A stretch of 34,070 bases of DNA from positions 1 through 34,070 of the forward strand of contig JAQSWQ010000036.1 of assembly GCA_029266525.1 (NCBI GenBank), in the 5' to 3' direction. Made by a program: the position numbers and the translations under genes. The notes under the pieces are model-generated. The model saw nothing but the letters and a program-made list of their open reading frames with translations, had not been told where the DNA came from and did no database searches. This document shows positions 10,051 through 20,609 of the stretch, one piece after another; position 1 is the stretch's first letter, and each line of letters begins with the position of its first letter. The DNA is from Microvirga sp. (GTDB taxonomy: Bacteria > Pseudomonadota > Alphaproteobacteria > Rhizobiales > Beijerinckiaceae).

Positions 10051-12270
10051 TCACAAGAAGCTCTGCGGGTCCACGTCGATCGCGACCTTGACGCCGCCGC
10101 GCGGCTTCGGCGCGCGGGCGAACCAAGCGCGCAAGAATGCCTGCAGGTCGACCTCGCGCTCGGTCTTGACGAGAAGGCGGAACCGGTAGCGGCCGCGGAC
10201 CAGGGCAAGCGGCGCCTCCGCCGGGCCGAGCACCGTCACGCCGTCGGGCGGGAGCGCCTCGAGGGCAAGGGCGCGGCTATGCGCCTCCGCGGCGGAGCGC
10301 TCGGTGGCCGAGACGATCACCGCCGCGAGACGCCCGAAAGGAGGCAGGCCCGCCATCTCGCGGGCACGGGTCTCCTCCCGATAAAAGCGCTCGGCGTCGC
10401 CCGAGAGCAGCGCCGCCATGACCGGGTGGTCGGGCTGATAGGTCTGGACGAGCGCGCGGCCGGGCTTTGCGCCGCGGCCGGCCCGGCCGGTGACCTGCTG
10501 CAGCAGCTGGAAGGTGCGCTCGGCGGCGCGCGGGTCGCCGGAGGTGAGGCCGATGTCGGCATCGAGCACGCCGACGAGGGTCAGCTGCGGAAAGTTGTGG
10601 CCCTTGGCCACGAGCTGCGTGCCGATGACGATGTCGAAAGCGCCCTCGGCGATGCCTTTCAGCTCCTGCCGCAGGCGCTCGGTGCCGCCGGGGAAGTCGC
10701 TCGACAGGACGATGGAGCGCTTGTCGGGGAAGCGCTCGGCGACCTCCTCGGCGATGCGCTCGACGCCGGGGCCGCAGGGGGCGAGCGAGTCGACTGTGCC
10801 GCAGGCGACGCAGGCCTCGGGACGGCGCTCGGTGTGGCCGCAATGATGGCAGATCAATGCGCGCCGGAAGCGATGCTCGACGAGCCAGGCCGAGCAGTTC
10901 GCGCATTCATAGCGGTGCCCGCAGGCCCGGCACAGGGTCAGCGGTGCGTAGCCGCGCCGGTTCAGGAAGAGGAGGACCTGCTCGCCGCCAGCGAGCGCAT
11001 CGGTCATCGCCCAGCGCAGCGTCTCGGAGAGCCAGCGTCCGGGCGGGATCGCGTCCTTCCTCAGGTCGACCGCGCGGATCTGGGGCAGGCTGCGCCCGCC
11101 GTAGCGCTCGGGCAACGCGACGCGCTTGTAGCGCGCACGCTCGACATTGACCCGGGTCTCGATCGAGGGGGTCGCCGAGGCGAGGATCACCGGGCAGTCC
11201 TCGATCCGGCCGCGCACCACGGCGAGGTCCCGGGCGTGATAGCAGAGCCCGTCCTCCTGCTTGTAGGCGGCCTCGTGCTCTTCGTCGACGACGATGAGGC
11301 CGAGCCGCGCAAAGGGCAGGAACAGCGCCGAGCGCGCGCCGGCGACGACCGGGACCTCGCCTGCGGCGACGGCCTCGTAGAGCCGCTCGCGGCGGCGCGC
11401 GCCGATGCCGGCGTGCCACAGCGCCGGACGCACCCCGAAGCGCGCGACGAAGCGGTCGACGAACTGCGCCGTGAGCGCGATCTCGGGCATCAGGATCAGC
11501 GCCTGCACGCCGCGGCGCAGCGCCGCGGCGACCGCCTCGAAATACACCTCGGTCTTGCCCGACCCGGTGACGCCTTCGAGTAGGATGACCGGCGCCTTGC
11601 CGACGACGCCCGCAACCGCCCGCGCCTCGGGCCCACCTGCATGAGCGAGCGCAGTGGTGCCGACCACCGCCATGAGGAGACCGGCAGCTTGGCGCTGGTC
11701 CGCCGAGAGCGATGGGCGCACATGGCCCGGATCCGGCTGCTCCGCGATCGACTCCGAGGGCAGTGCCACGGTCTCGAGCACGCCATCGTCGACCAGCGCG
11801 TCGATGACGCCGATCCCGACCCCTGCCGCCTGGGCGAGCTCGCGCTTGGGATGCAGCAGCCCGCCGTTGACTGCCGCGAGCACCCGGGCGCGGGCGGGGG
11901 TGAGGCGCTTCGGCAGCTGCCCGGTCGCGCGCACGGCGACGCGCAGCGGCTCGGTCCGGCTGGGCTCCGGCACGCGCAAGGCCAGAGCCAGGGCGGAGCC
12001 TTTCGGCGCGAGCGTGTACCGGGCGATCCAATCGATGAAGCGCCGCAGCTTTGGGCCGAGCGGCGGCGCGTCCAGGACGGCGGTGATGGATTTGAGGTTC
12101 GCCCCGGCGCCCTCGCGCAGGCTCCAGACCACGCCGAGCGACTCGCGCGTCCCGAGCGGGACCTGCACCACGTCGCCTTCGGCGAGCGACATCCCGGGCG
12201 GTGCCGCGTAGCTGTAGGCGGTATCGAGCGCGAGCGGGATGAGGACGTCGGCGATCTGGTGCGGCGCCAT
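10051..12270 (-). CDS. priA: Primosomal protein N' (replication restart helicase)
   Basis: PriA restarts stalled replication forks by 3'-5' DNA unwinding and loading of the replisome. From the ATG at 12270 it has 739 residues and begins MAPHQIADVLIPLALDTAYS, as expected of the 3'-end-binding domain. The helicase core shows Walker A GVTGSGKT at 233-240 and the DEEH box at 329-332. A zinc-binding segment of paired cysteines (CRACGHRYECANC, then CHHCG and CVACG) lies at about 425-475. The frame continues upstream to 12318, but the extra 16 residues do not look like PriA. It is divergent from xerC with 57 bp between the start codons. Confidence 0.95.
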   Translation of the reverse strand: MAPHQIADVLIPLALDTAYSYAAPPGMSLAEGDVVQVPLGTRESLGVVWSLREGAGANLKSITAVLDAPPLGPKLRRFIDWIARYTLAPKGSALALALRVPEPSRTEPLRVAVRATGQLPKRLTPARARVLAAVNGGLLHPKRELAQAAGVGIGVIDALVDDGVLETVALPSESIAEQPDPGHVRPSLSADQRQAAGLLMAVVGTTALAHAGGPEARAVAGVVGKAPVILLEGVTGSGKTEVYFEAVAAALRRGVQALILMPEIALTAQFVDRFVARFGVRPALWHAGIGARRRERLYEAVAAGEVPVVAGARSALFLPFARLGLIVVDEEHEAAYKQEDGLCYHARDLAVVRGRIEDCPVILASATPSIETRVNVERARYKRVALPERYGGRSLPQIRAVDLRKDAIPPGRWLSETLRWAMTDALAGGEQVLLFLNRRGYAPLTLCRACGHRYECANCSAWLVEHRFRRALICHHCGHTERRPEACVACGTVDSLAPCGPGVERIAEEVAERFPDKRSIVLSSDFPGGTERLRQELKGIAEGAFDIVIGTQLVAKGHNFPQLTLVGVLDADIGLTSGDPRAAERTFQLLQQVTGRAGRGAKPGRALVQTYQPDHPVMAALLSGDAERFYREETRAREMAGLPPFGRLAAVIVSATERSAAEAHSRALALEALPPDGVTVLGPAEAPLALVRGRYRFRLLVKTEREVDLQAFLRAWFARAPKPRGGVKVAIDVDPQSFL

Positions 12271-12327
12271 TCGGGATTGATAAACCAGGACCTGAGAGAG
12301 TCGCGACGCCTCGCACAAGCCCGGACC

Positions 12328-13323
12328 ATGTCAAGCCGCCCCTCCAGCACCCCGGCCATCGAGCTGATCATCGCCGGAGCGCCGGACACGCGTCGAGAGG
12401 CCATGGCGTGGCTGTCAGCGCTCGCGCGCGAGCGGCGCCTGTCGCCGAAAACCGTCGAAGCCTATCGCCGCGACCTGCGCCAGTTCCTGACCTTCCTGAC
12501 GCTGCATCTCGGGGGGGCGCCCTCGATCAAGGATGTGCTCGCCCTGAAGCCGCTCGACGTCCGGGCCTTCCTGGCGGCGCGGCGGAACGAGGGAGTCGAG
12601 AGCCGCTCGCTCATGCGTCAGCTCGCGGCGCTGCGCTCGTTCGGCCGCCACCTCGAGCGGGAGGGCCTCGGCGCGCCCTCCGCCTTCTCCGCGATCCGCA
12701 CTCCGAAGATCGCGAAGAACCTTCCCCGGCCGCTATCGCCCGCCAATGCCGTCGCGCTCACCGAGGCCGGGCTGCGCGCCGGCGACACGCGCGAGCCGTG
12801 GATTCTCGCCCGCGATGCCGCCGTGCTGGCGCTCCTTTACGGCGCGGGCCTGCGCATCTCCGAAGCGCTCGGCATCCGCCGACAGGACGCGCCGATCGGT
12901 GCGGTCGATGCGGTTACCGTCACCGGCAAGGGCGCGAAGCGGCGCACCGTGCCTGTGATCGAGCCGATCCGGCGCGCGATTGAGAACTACCTCGAGCTCT
13001 GTCCCTATCACCTGCCGGCCCAGGGGCCGCTGTTCGTCGGCGCCAGGGGCGGCCCCCTCTCGCCGCGCATGATCCAGCTCGCGGTTGAGGAGCTGAGGGG
13101 GGTGCTCGGCCTGCCGGCGAGCGCGACGCCGCACGCGCTGCGCCACTCCTTCGCCACGCATCTCCTTGGGCGCGGCGGCGATCTGCGCGCCATCCAGGAG
13201 CTGCTCGGCCATGCGTCGCTCTCGACGACCCAGATGTACACGAAGGTCGATGCCGCGCGGCTGATGAGCGCCTACGACGCGGCGCATCCGCGCGCCCGCG
13301 GTCGCGCGTCGGGGCCGCGGTAG
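12328..13323 (+). CDS. xerC: Tyrosine recombinase XerC
   Basis: A 331-residue tyrosine recombinase. All catalytic residues are present: R176 (GAGLRISEA), K201 (TGKGAKRR), H269 and R272 (HALRHSF), H295 (LGHASL) and the nucleophile Y304 (MYTKVD). The N-terminal SAM-like core-binding domain (about 21-115) is complete. XerC with XerD resolves chromosome dimers at dif. The position next to priA and the housekeeping context favour XerC over a phage integrase. It is convergent with lpdA, with only 9 bp between the stop codons. The frame is open upstream from 11641, but that part is antisense to priA. Confidence 0.92.
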   Translation: MSSRPSSTPAIELIIAGAPDTRREAMAWLSALARERRLSPKTVEAYRRDLRQFLTFLTLHLGGAPSIKDVLALKPLDVRAFLAARRNEGVESRSLMRQLAALRSFGRHLEREGLGAPSAFSAIRTPKIAKNLPRPLSPANAVALTEAGLRAGDTREPWILARDAAVLALLYGAGLRISEALGIRRQDAPIGAVDAVTVTGKGAKRRTVPVIEPIRRAIENYLELCPYHLPAQGPLFVGARGGPLSPRMIQLAVEELRGVLGLPASATPHALRHSFATHLLGRGGDLRAIQELLGHASLSTTQMYTKVDAARLMSAYDAAHPRARGRASGPR

Positions 13324-13332
13324 CCCCGCTTC

Positions 13333-14739
13333 TCACATGTGGATGGCTCGCTTCTCGACGGCGAGCGCGGCTTCCTTGACCGCCTCGGTCAGCGTCGGAT
13401 GAGGGTGGCAAGTACGGGCGATGTCCTCGGATGAGGCGCCGAACTCCATGGCGACAGCGCATTCCATGATCAGATTGCCGGCATCCGGGCCGAGGATGTG
13501 CACGCCGAGCACGCGATCGGTCTCTTTGTCGGCGAGGACCTTTACGAAGCCGTCGGTCGTCCGGTTGACCTTGGCGCGCCCGTTCGCCGTGAAGGGGAAC
13601 TTACCGACATTGTAGGCGACGCCGGCTTCCTTCAGCTCCTCCTCGGTACGCCCGATCGAGGCGACCTCCGGATAGGTGTAGACGACGTTCGGAATGACCT
13701 CGTAATTCACGTGGCCGGCCTTGCCGGCGAGGATCTCGGCAACGGCGACGCCCTCGTCCTCAGCCTTGTGGGCGAGCATCGGCCCCGCGATCACGTCGCC
13801 GATCGCGTAGATTCCGGTGACGTTCGTGGCGAAATGGGCGTCGGTGAGGATACGGCCCTTTGCATCCCTCTGAACTCCGATCTGCTCGAGGCCAAGGCCG
13901 TCGGTATAGGGCACGCGGCCAATCGCGACGAGCACCACGTCGGCGTCGACCACCTCCGCCTGGCCGTCGCCGGCCCCGGCGGGCTCGATCGTGACCTTCG
14001 TCGCGCCCTTCGTTTGCTCGACCTTCGTCACCTTGGACGAGAGCTTGAACTCGATGCCCTGCTTGCCGAGGATGCGCTGGAACTGGCGCCCGACCTCCAT
14101 GTCCATGCCCGGGAGGACTCGGTCGAGGAACTCGACGACGAGCACCTCCGAACCGAGGCGGCGCCACACTGAGCCGAGCTCGAGCCCGATCACGCCGGCG
14201 CCGATGACGAGAAGCTTCTTCGGCACCTTCTCCAGCTCGAGCGCTCCAGTGGAGGAAACGACCACCTTCTCATCGATCTCGACGCCGGGCAGGCGCGTGA
14301 CATCCGAGCCGGTGGCGATGACGATATTCTTCGCCGCGACGACCTGGTTCGACCCGTCATCGCCGGTGACCTCGACCTGGCCGGCAGCGGCGATGCGTGC
14401 AGCGCCCGGGAAGACGTCGATCTTGTTCTTCTTCAGGAGGAACTCGACGCCCTTGACGTTGCCCTCGACCCCCTCGTCCTTGAAGGCCATCATCTTCTTG
14501 AGGTCGAGCTTCGGCGCCGAGAGGCCGATACCCATCTCGCCGAGATGCCCCTTCGTCTCCTCGAACATCTCCGAGGCGTGCAAGAGCGCCTTCGAAGGGA
14601 TGCATCCGACGTTGAGGCAGGTGCCGCCATGGGTCTTGCGCTTCTCCACGACGGCGGTGGCGAGGCCGAGCTGCGCCGCGCGGATGGCGCACACATAACC
14701 CCCGGGGCCGCTTCCGATGACGACGAGATCGTAGGACAT
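13333..14739 (-). CDS. lpdA: Dihydrolipoyl dehydrogenase (E3)
   Basis: A 468-residue FAD-dependent disulfide oxidoreductase that reoxidises the dihydrolipoyl group of the E2 subunit and reduces NAD+. The FAD-binding GSGPGG is at 9-14, the redox disulfide CLNVGC at 41-46, a second dinucleotide motif [11 protein letters not shown] in the middle (about 177-187), and the catalytic HPHPTLTEA near the C-terminus. Being downstream of sucA and sucB, it most likely serves 2-oxoglutarate dehydrogenase. A nuclease-like gene ends only 4 bp before its start, so its ribosome-binding site lies inside that gene. Confidence 0.96.
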   Translation of the reverse strand: MSYDLVVIGSGPGGYVCAIRAAQLGLATAVVEKRKTHGGTCLNVGCIPSKALLHASEMFEETKGHLGEMGIGLSAPKLDLKKMMAFKDEGVEGNVKGVEFLLKKNKIDVFPGAARIAAAGQVEVTGDDGSNQVVAAKNIVIATGSDVTRLPGVEIDEKVVVSSTGALELEKVPKKLLVIGAGVIGLELGSVWRRLGSEVLVVEFLDRVLPGMDMEVGRQFQRILGKQGIEFKLSSKVTKVEQTKGATKVTIEPAGAGDGQAEVVDADVVLVAIGRVPYTDGLGLEQIGVQRDAKGRILTDAHFATNVTGIYAIGDVIAGPMLAHKAEDEGVAVAEILAGKAGHVNYEVIPNVVYTYPEVASIGRTEEELKEAGVAYNVGKFPFTANGRAKVNRTTDGFVKVLADKETDRVLGVHILGPDAGNLIMECAVAMEFGASSEDIARTCHPHPTLTEAVKEAALAVEKRAIHM

Positions 14740-14743
14740 CTGA

Positions 14744-15205
14744 TCACTGGCCTTCCGATTGCGGACTCATGAGAAAGTCGCGGATCAGATCCCACCGTGA
14801 CCGGAAATCCTTGAACGCGACCTGATTCCACGCGATCTTGCTCCACCCGCCTCCGCTCATAATCCTCCTCGATTCAGCAACATCGGCGGGCAGCACGTAG
14901 AATTCAGGATTTTCCTGGGGCAGTTCGCGCTTCGCACGCCCTGAGAACCGGAATCCGCGGTTAAGCCGCGTCAGAACGAGGAAATCGCAGTCGATGCATT
15001 TTACCGGATGAGAGTTTGCATCGGTAGCCCACCGGCTCTTCACTTGGATGCGCGCTGATCGGTTTGTTTCCGGCCAAACGGCCACGAGGTCGTACCCTGC
15101 CATGTTCGTGTAGGCTTTGTAGGCAAGGATGCCTTCAATCAAGACATTGCCGAGGACAAGAAACTCGGCTCCTTCGGCCTCAAGCCTCGTATCTTGTCTT
15201 GGCAC
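14744..15205 (-). CDS. PD-(D/E)XK-like nuclease domain protein, inserted in the odh operon
   Basis: A 153-residue protein of unknown family. The N-terminal half fits a PD-(D/E)XK nuclease fold: E24 in the first helix ([12 protein letters not shown]), D39 ([10 protein letters not shown]) and Q54-x-K56 (RIQVKSRW), with Q replacing the usual E, as in several restriction-like nucleases. The DNA is visibly lower in GC than both neighbours. It starts with GTG, 7 bp after the sucB stop, and ends 4 bp before lpdA, so it fits tightly into the operon. No methyltransferase or other restriction partner is nearby. Nuclease activity is inferred only from the motif order. Confidence 0.65.
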   Translation of the reverse strand: MPRQDTRLEAEGAEFLVLGNVLIEGILAYKAYTNMAGYDLVAVWPETNRSARIQVKSRWATDANSHPVKCIDCDFLVLTRLNRGFRFSGRAKRELPQENPEFYVLPADVAESRRIMSGGGWSKIAWNQVAFKDFRSRWDLIRDFLMSPQSEGQ

Positions 15206-15212
15206 GGTCCGC

Positions 15213-16472
15213 TCACAAATCCAGCACCAGCCGCGCCGGGTCCTCGAGCGCCTCCTTGACCCGCACCAGGAAGGTCACCGCGTCTTTCCCGTCCACGATG
15301 CGATGGTCGTAGGACAGCGCGAGATACATCATCGGACGCGCGACGACCTGCCCGCCGCGGACGACCGGGCGCTCCTCGATGCGATGCATGCCGAGGATGC
15401 CGGATTGCGGCGCGTTGAGAATCGGCGTCGACATGAGCGAGCCGTAGATGCCGCCGTTGGTGATCGTGAAGGTGCCGCCCTGCATCTCCTCGATCTTGAG
15501 CTGGCCGTCGCGGGCGCGCCTGCCGAGGTCGGCGATCGTCTTCTCGATGCCGGCGATCGAGAGCCGGTCGGCGTCGCGCACCACCGGCACGACGAGGCCC
15601 TTGTCGGTTCCGACGGCGATGCCGATGTGGTAGTAATTCTTGTAGACGATGTCTTGCCCGTCGATCTCGGCATTGACGGCCGGGATGTCCTCTAGGGCCT
15701 GCACGCAGGCCTTCGCGAAGAAGCCCATGAAGCCGAGCTTCACGCCGTGTTTCTTCTCGAACAGGTCCTTGTATTCCTTGCGCAGGTTCATCACGGCGCT
15801 CATGTCAACGTCGTTGAACGTCGTCAGCATCGCGGCGGTGTTCTGCGCGTCCTTGAGCCGTCGCGCGATGGTCTGGCGCAGCCTCGTCATACGCACCCGC
15901 TCTTCGCGCGAGGCGTCGTCTGGCGCTAAGGGCGCTCGCGTCTGGGCGGGTGCGGGAGCTGTTGACGGGGCGGAAGCGGACGCCGGCGCGACGCTGCCCG
16001 CGGCGATCGCCGCCAACATGTCGCCCTTCGTGACGCGGCGATCCTTGCCACTGCCAGGCACGGCCGCGGGATCGACGCCGCTCTCTTTCGCGAGTCTCGC
16101 GACCGCCGGACCACTGTCCTTCCCGGCACCAGGCGTCGGGGCCGCGGGCTTCGGGGCTGGCGGGGCCCGCGTCCTGGTAGGCGCAGGCGGCGGAGCGGCT
16201 TGGGCCGGCGGCGCAGCCTTCGCGCCGGCGCCGTTGCCCTCGACGATCGAGCCCAGCACCGCGCCTGGGCCGACGGTGTCGCCGTCCTTCGCCACGATGT
16301 CGCCGAGCACGCCCGCGGCGGGCGCGTTGACTTCGAGCGTCACCTTGTCGGTCTCGAGCTCGACCAAAGGCTCGTCGGCCTTCACCGGCTCGCCCGGCTT
16401 TTTGAACCAGCGGCCGATGGTGGCTTCGGTGACGGACTCGCCAAGGGTCGGCACGCGAATTTCGGTGGCCAT
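15213..16472 (-). CDS. sucB: Dihydrolipoyl succinyltransferase (E2 of 2-oxoglutarate dehydrogenase)
   Basis: A 419-residue E2 core protein that transfers the succinyl group from E1 to CoA. The lipoyl domain is at 2-76 with the modified lysine K43 (ETDKVTLEV), followed by an Ala/Pro-rich linker, the E3-binding domain at about 122-158 ([14 protein letters not shown]), a second linker, and the catalytic domain from about 190 with H390 and D394 (SYDHRIVDG). There is a single lipoyl domain, as in SucB. The ATG at 16472 is preceded by AGGAAGAGAG; the open frame extends further upstream, but that part has no lipoyl-domain character. Confidence 0.96.
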   Translation of the reverse strand: MATEIRVPTLGESVTEATIGRWFKKPGEPVKADEPLVELETDKVTLEVNAPAAGVLGDIVAKDGDTVGPGAVLGSIVEGNGAGAKAAPPAQAAPPPAPTRTRAPPAPKPAAPTPGAGKDSGPAVARLAKESGVDPAAVPGSGKDRRVTKGDMLAAIAAGSVAPASASAPSTAPAPAQTRAPLAPDDASREERVRMTRLRQTIARRLKDAQNTAAMLTTFNDVDMSAVMNLRKEYKDLFEKKHGVKLGFMGFFAKACVQALEDIPAVNAEIDGQDIVYKNYYHIGIAVGTDKGLVVPVVRDADRLSIAGIEKTIADLGRRARDGQLKIEEMQGGTFTITNGGIYGSLMSTPILNAPQSGILGMHRIEERPVVRGGQVVARPMMYLALSYDHRIVDGKDAVTFLVRVKEALEDPARLVLDL

Positions 16473-16492
16473 TCTCTCTTCCTGCTCGTCAC

Positions 16493-16514
16493 CCCGACCG
16501 AGCGAAGGGTCGGG
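16493..16514. repeat. Intergenic hairpin between sucA and sucB
   Basis: CCCGACC (16493-16499) pairs with GGTCGGG (16508-16514) around an 8-base loop. It sits in the 112-bp gap between sucA and sucB, just upstream of the sucB ribosome-binding site. It may be a small repeat element or an RNA hairpin that tunes sucB expression or protects the message end; no T-run follows, so a terminator is unlikely. Confidence 0.4.
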
Positions 16515-16584
16515 ATCCACTACCGGTACACGCGCTCCGGCCGACTCCGCCTCGCGCTCACGAGGCGCCCGGATCGCGGCATCT

Positions 16585-19545
16585 CTACGCCGCGAAGGCC
16601 TCGTCGAGGAAGGCCTGAAGCTGCGCGAGGTGCTTCGACATGAGACCGACGGCAGTCGAGGCCGAGGGTGGGCGCCCGGCATAGCGCGGCCGGCGCACCT
16701 TCGTGCCCGCGTGCAGCAGGACCCATTCAAGATACGGCTCGACCGAGACCCAGGCGCCCATGTTGCGCGGCTCCTCCTGGCACCAGACCACGTCGGCATT
16801 GCGGAACCGCGAGAGCTCGTGGGCGAGCGCCTTCAGCGGGAATGGATAGAGCTGCTCGACGCGCATCAGGTAGACGTCGTCGATGCCGCGCTTGTCGCGC
16901 TCCTCGAAGAGGTCGTAATAGACCTTGCCCGAGCACAGGACGACGCGGCGGACCTTGTCGTCGGCGACGAGCTTCACGTTTGCCGCGCCCGACTGGGCGT
17001 CGTCCCAGAGCACCCGGTGGAAGGTCGAGCCGTCGGCAAGCTCAGAAAGGCGCGATACCGCCCGCTTGTGCCGCAGGAGCGATTTCGGCGTCATCAGGAT
17101 GAGCGGCTTACGGAACTCGCGCTTCAGCTGCCGTCGCAGGATGTGGAAATAGTTCGCCGGCGTGGTGCAGTTCGCGACCTGCATGTTGTCCTCGGCGCAC
17201 ATCTGCAGGAACCGCTCGAGCCGGGCTGACGAGTGCTCGGGGCCCTGCCCCTCGTAGCCGTGCGGCAAAAGGCACACGAGCGCCGACATGCGCAGCCATT
17301 TGCGCTCGCCCGACGAGATGAACTGGTCGAACACGACCTGCGCGCCGTTGGCGAAATCGCCGAACTGCGCCTCCCAGAGCACCAGCGCGTTCGGCTCGGA
17401 GAGCGTGTAGCCATATTCGAAGCCGAGAACCGCTTCCTCGGAGAGCATCGAGTTGATGACCTCGAACCGGGCTTGCTCCTCGCGGATATGATTGAGCGGC
17501 GTGTAGCGCTCCTCGCTCTCCTGGTCGATCAGCACCGCGTGGCGCTGCGAGAAGGTGCCGCGTTCGACGTCCTGGCCGGACAGGCGCACGCGATGGCCCT
17601 CGAGCAGGAGCGAGCCGAAGGCGAGCGACTCGGCGGTCGCCCAGTCGATGTTCTCGCCCGTCTCGATCGCCTTCTTCCGGTTGTCGAGGAAGCGGCGGAT
17701 GGTGCGGTGGAGATTGAACCCGCCCGGCGCCTCGGTGATGCGCTTGCCGATCTCAGCGAGGGTGTCGGCGGGGATCGCGGTCTTCCCCCGGCGGGCCTCG
17801 TCGGCGTCCTCGCGCGCCGCCTTGAGCCCCGCCCATTTGCCGTCAAGCCAGTCGGCCTTGTTCGGCTTGTAGCTCTGGACGATCTCGAACTCGCCATCGA
17901 GCTTGGCCCGGAAGGCGCCCTTCATGTCTTCGAGCTCGCCGTTGGTAACGGCGCCTTCGGACACGAGCTTCTTGGCGTAGATCTCCAGCGTCGACGGATG
18001 CTGGCGGATCAGCCGGTACATCTTGGGCTGCGTGAAGGCGGGCTCATCGCCTTCGTTGTGGCCGAAGCGGCGGTAGCAGAACATGTCGATGACGACGGGC
18101 TTCTGGAAGCGCTGCCGGTACTCGGTCGCGACCTTCGCCGCGAACACCACCGCCTCGGGGTCGTCCCCGTTGCAGTGGAAGATCGGCGCCTCGACCATCT
18201 TCGCGACGTCCGACGGATAGGGCGACGAGCGCGAGAAGCGCGGATTGGTCGTGAAGCCGATCTGGTTGTTGACGATGAAATGCACCGAGCCGCCGGTGCG
18301 GTGGCCTTTGAGGCCTGACAGCCCCAAGCATTCCGCGACAACCCCCTGACCCGCGAACGCCGCGTCGCCGTGGATGATCAGCGGCATGACGGACGTGCGC
18401 CGCTCGGGCGGGTCGCCATGCTGGTCCTGCTTTGCCCGAACCTTCCCCAGCACCACGGGATCGACGATCTCGAGATGAGAGGGGTTGGCGGTCAGCGACA
18501 GGTGGACGGTGTTGCCGTCGAAAATGCGGTCCGAGGAGGCCCCAAGGTGGTACTTCACATCGCCGGAGCCCTCGACCTCGTCTGGCGCGAAGGAGCCGCC
18601 GGTGAACTCGTGGAACAGGGCCCGGTGCGGCTTGCCCATGACTTGGGTAAGCACGTTGAGCCGGCCCCTGTGGGCCATGCCGAGCACGATCTCCTTCACG
18701 CCGAGATTGCCGCCGCGCTTGATGATCTGCTCGAGCGCCGGGATCAGCGACTCGCCGCCGTCGAGGCCGAATCGCTTGGTGCCGGTGTATTTGAGGTCGA
18801 GGAACTTCTCGAAGCCTTCAGCCTCGACAAGCTTGTTGAGGATCGCCCGCTTGCCCTCGCGGGTGAAGGTGATTTCCTTGTCAGGCCCTTCGATGCGCTC
18901 CTGGAGCCAGGCCTTCTCGGTTGGGTCCGAGATGTGCATGAACTCGACGCCGAGCGTCTGGCAGTAGGTCCTCTCGAGAATGCCGACGATCTCGCGGATC
19001 GTCGCGAACTCCAGACCGAGCACGTGGTCGAGGAAGATCGGGCGGTCCCAGTCGACTTCGGTGAAGCCGTAATGCGAGGGATGGAGCTCCTCGTCGTTGT
19101 GGCGGGGCTCGAAATTCAGCGGGTCGAGATCGGCGTGCAAATGGCCGCGCACGCGATAGGCGCGGATGAGCATCAGCGCGCGCACCGAGTCGCGGGTCGC
19201 CTGCAGGGTCTCGGCCTGGTTGACCTCGATGCCGTTGCCTTGAGCCTTCGCCTTGATCTTGTCGCCGACCGCACGCTCGATCTCGGCCCAATTGCCGTCG
19301 AGGGCCGAGACGAGTTCGCCGTTGACCGGGATCGGCCAGTTCGGCGTTCTCCAGGATGCGCCGCGCGCGTTCTTCTCGATGAGCGCGCTCTCGTCCTTCA
19401 GCGCGGCGAAGAAGGCGCGCCACTCGGCGTCGACCGAGTTCGGATCCTTCTCGTAGCGGGCTTGGAGCTCCTCGATATAGGCGGCGTTGCCGCCGTAAAG
19501 GAAGGAAGTTCGAAGGAAGGTCTCGTTCGCGTCCTGGCGTGCCAT
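16585..19545 (-). CDS. sucA: 2-oxoglutarate dehydrogenase E1 component
   Basis: A 986-residue thiamine-diphosphate enzyme that decarboxylates 2-oxoglutarate and succinylates the lipoyl group of SucB. The N-terminal E2-binding segment begins [20 protein letters not shown] and is followed by [16 protein letters not shown]. Family blocks include [11 protein letters not shown] at 289-299, [11 protein letters not shown] at 330-340, the [10 protein letters not shown] cofactor block at about 393-402 and the C-terminal [11 protein letters not shown]. Length matches alphaproteobacterial SucA. An AGGG motif precedes the ATG. It is preceded by sucD with a 167-bp gap that may hold its own promoter or operator. 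Confidence 0.97.
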   Translation of the reverse strand: MARQDANETFLRTSFLYGGNAAYIEELQARYEKDPNSVDAEWRAFFAALKDESALIEKNARGASWRTPNWPIPVNGELVSALDGNWAEIERAVGDKIKAKAQGNGIEVNQAETLQATRDSVRALMLIRAYRVRGHLHADLDPLNFEPRHNDEELHPSHYGFTEVDWDRPIFLDHVLGLEFATIREIVGILERTYCQTLGVEFMHISDPTEKAWLQERIEGPDKEITFTREGKRAILNKLVEAEGFEKFLDLKYTGTKRFGLDGGESLIPALEQIIKRGGNLGVKEIVLGMAHRGRLNVLTQVMGKPHRALFHEFTGGSFAPDEVEGSGDVKYHLGASSDRIFDGNTVHLSLTANPSHLEIVDPVVLGKVRAKQDQHGDPPERRTSVMPLIIHGDAAFAGQGVVAECLGLSGLKGHRTGGSVHFIVNNQIGFTTNPRFSRSSPYPSDVAKMVEAPIFHCNGDDPEAVVFAAKVATEYRQRFQKPVVIDMFCYRRFGHNEGDEPAFTQPKMYRLIRQHPSTLEIYAKKLVSEGAVTNGELEDMKGAFRAKLDGEFEIVQSYKPNKADWLDGKWAGLKAAREDADEARRGKTAIPADTLAEIGKRITEAPGGFNLHRTIRRFLDNRKKAIETGENIDWATAESLAFGSLLLEGHRVRLSGQDVERGTFSQRHAVLIDQESEERYTPLNHIREEQARFEVINSMLSEEAVLGFEYGYTLSEPNALVLWEAQFGDFANGAQVVFDQFISSGERKWLRMSALVCLLPHGYEGQGPEHSSARLERFLQMCAEDNMQVANCTTPANYFHILRRQLKREFRKPLILMTPKSLLRHKRAVSRLSELADGSTFHRVLWDDAQSGAANVKLVADDKVRRVVLCSGKVYYDLFEERDKRGIDDVYLMRVEQLYPFPLKALAHELSRFRNADVVWCQEEPRNMGAWVSVEPYLEWVLLHAGTKVRRPRYAGRPPSASTAVGLMSKHLAQLQAFLDEAFAA

Positions 19546-19671
19546 GGTTTGCCCTGGTTCAGCTTCGGAAGCCCTTGGCCACCGAAACCGCTATATTGGG
19601 GTTCTGGGGTCGGGGACTACATCGCGTCGACTTCGATCGGCTGAACCTCGGGCCGCCTCGCGTGCCGAGCG

Positions 19672-19685
19672 TGACACGGGTGTCA
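19672..19685. promoter_or_regulatory. 14-bp palindrome upstream of sucA
   Basis: TGACAC and GTGTCA form a perfect 6-bp inverted repeat with a 2-base spacer in the gap between sucD and sucA. On the minus strand it includes TTGACA, a -35-like hexamer, but no good -10 element stands at the right distance. A likelier reading is a dimeric regulator site. Its regulator cannot be named from the sequence. Confidence 0.3.
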
Positions 19686-19712
19686 ATAAGGCTCTCGACA
19701 AGCACCTCCGTC

Positions 19713-20600
19713 CTAGGAGCCCCTCAGCACCTCAACCAAGGTCTTTCCAAGGCGCGCCGGCGAGGGGGAGACCTTGATGCCGGCGGCCTCCATGGCCGCG
19801 ATCTTGTCCTCGGCCCCGCCCTTGCCGCCCGAGATGATGGCGCCAGCATGGCCCATGCGGCGGCCGGGAGGGGCAGTGCGGCCGGCGATGAAGCCGACCA
19901 TCGGCTTCCTGCGGCCCCGCTTCGCCTCGTCGGCGACGAATTGCGCGGCGTCCTCTTCGGCCGAGCCGCCGATCTCGCCGATCATGACAATCGACTCGGT
20001 CTTGTCGTCGGCGAGGAACATCTCGAGCACGTCAATGAACTCCGTGCCCTTGACCGGATCGCCGCCGATCCCGACGGCGGTCGTCTGGCCGAGGCCTTCG
20101 TTCGTCGTCTGGAACACCGCCTCGTAGGTCAGCGTGCCGGAGCGGGACACGATGCCGACCTTCCCCGGCTTGAAGATGTTGCCCGGCATGATGCCGATCT
20201 TGCACTCGCCAGCCGTCATGACCCCGGGGCAGTTCGGGCCGATGAGGCGCGATTGCGAGCCCGAGAGCGAGCGCTTGACCTTGAGCATGTCCGTCACGGG
20301 GATGCCCTCGGTGATGCAGACGATGAGCGGGATCTCGGCATCGACCGCCTCGCAGATCGCATCCGCCGCACCCGCCGGCGGCACGTAGATGACCGAAGCC
20401 TCGGCCCCGGTCGTCTCCTTGGCCTCCCGCACCGTGTCGAAGACGGGCAAGTTGAGGTGATAGGAGCCGCCCTTGCCCGGCGAGGTGCCCCCGACCATGC
20501 GCGTGCCGTAGGCAATCGCCTGCTCGGAGTGGAAGGTGCCGTTCTTGCCGGTGAAGCCCTGGCAGATGACCTTCGTACCCTTGTCGATGAGAATGGACAT
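19713..20600 (-). CDS. sucD: Succinyl-CoA synthetase subunit alpha
   Basis: A 295-residue alpha subunit that carries the phosphohistidine intermediate. The CoA-binding Rossmann domain starts [28 protein letters not shown] is at 121-128, and the active histidine is H251 in [10 protein letters not shown]. The size is normal. In most relatives sucC and sucD are almost adjacent; here a toxin-antitoxin module of about 700 bp separates them, with the module stop only 9 bp before the sucD start. Confidence 0.96.
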   Translation of the reverse strand: MSILIDKGTKVICQGFTGKNGTFHSEQAIAYGTRMVGGTSPGKGGSYHLNLPVFDTVREAKETTGAEASVIYVPPAGAADAICEAVDAEIPLIVCITEGIPVTDMLKVKRSLSGSQSRLIGPNCPGVMTAGECKIGIMPGNIFKPGKVGIVSRSGTLTYEAVFQTTNEGLGQTTAVGIGGDPVKGTEFIDVLEMFLADDKTESIVMIGEIGGSAEEDAAQFVADEAKRGRRKPMVGFIAGRTAPPGRRMGHAGAIISGGKGGAEDKIAAMEAAGIKVSPSPARLGKTLVEVLRGS

Positions 20601-20609
20601 GCGCGCCTG

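Noticed and set aside
9787-11583. Open plus-strand frame of 598 codons
   Set aside because: Antisense to the receiver gene and priA; shadow composition.
11641-12327. Upstream extension of the xerC frame
   Set aside because: Antisense to priA; the recombinase begins at 12328.
16473-16799. Upstream extension of the sucB frame
   Set aside because: Ser/Arg-rich, overlaps the end of sucA, and the lipoyl domain starts at the ATG at 16472.
15649-17229. Open plus-strand frame of 526 codons
   Set aside because: Antisense to sucB and the sucA end; rich in Ala, Pro and Ser as expected for a shadow.
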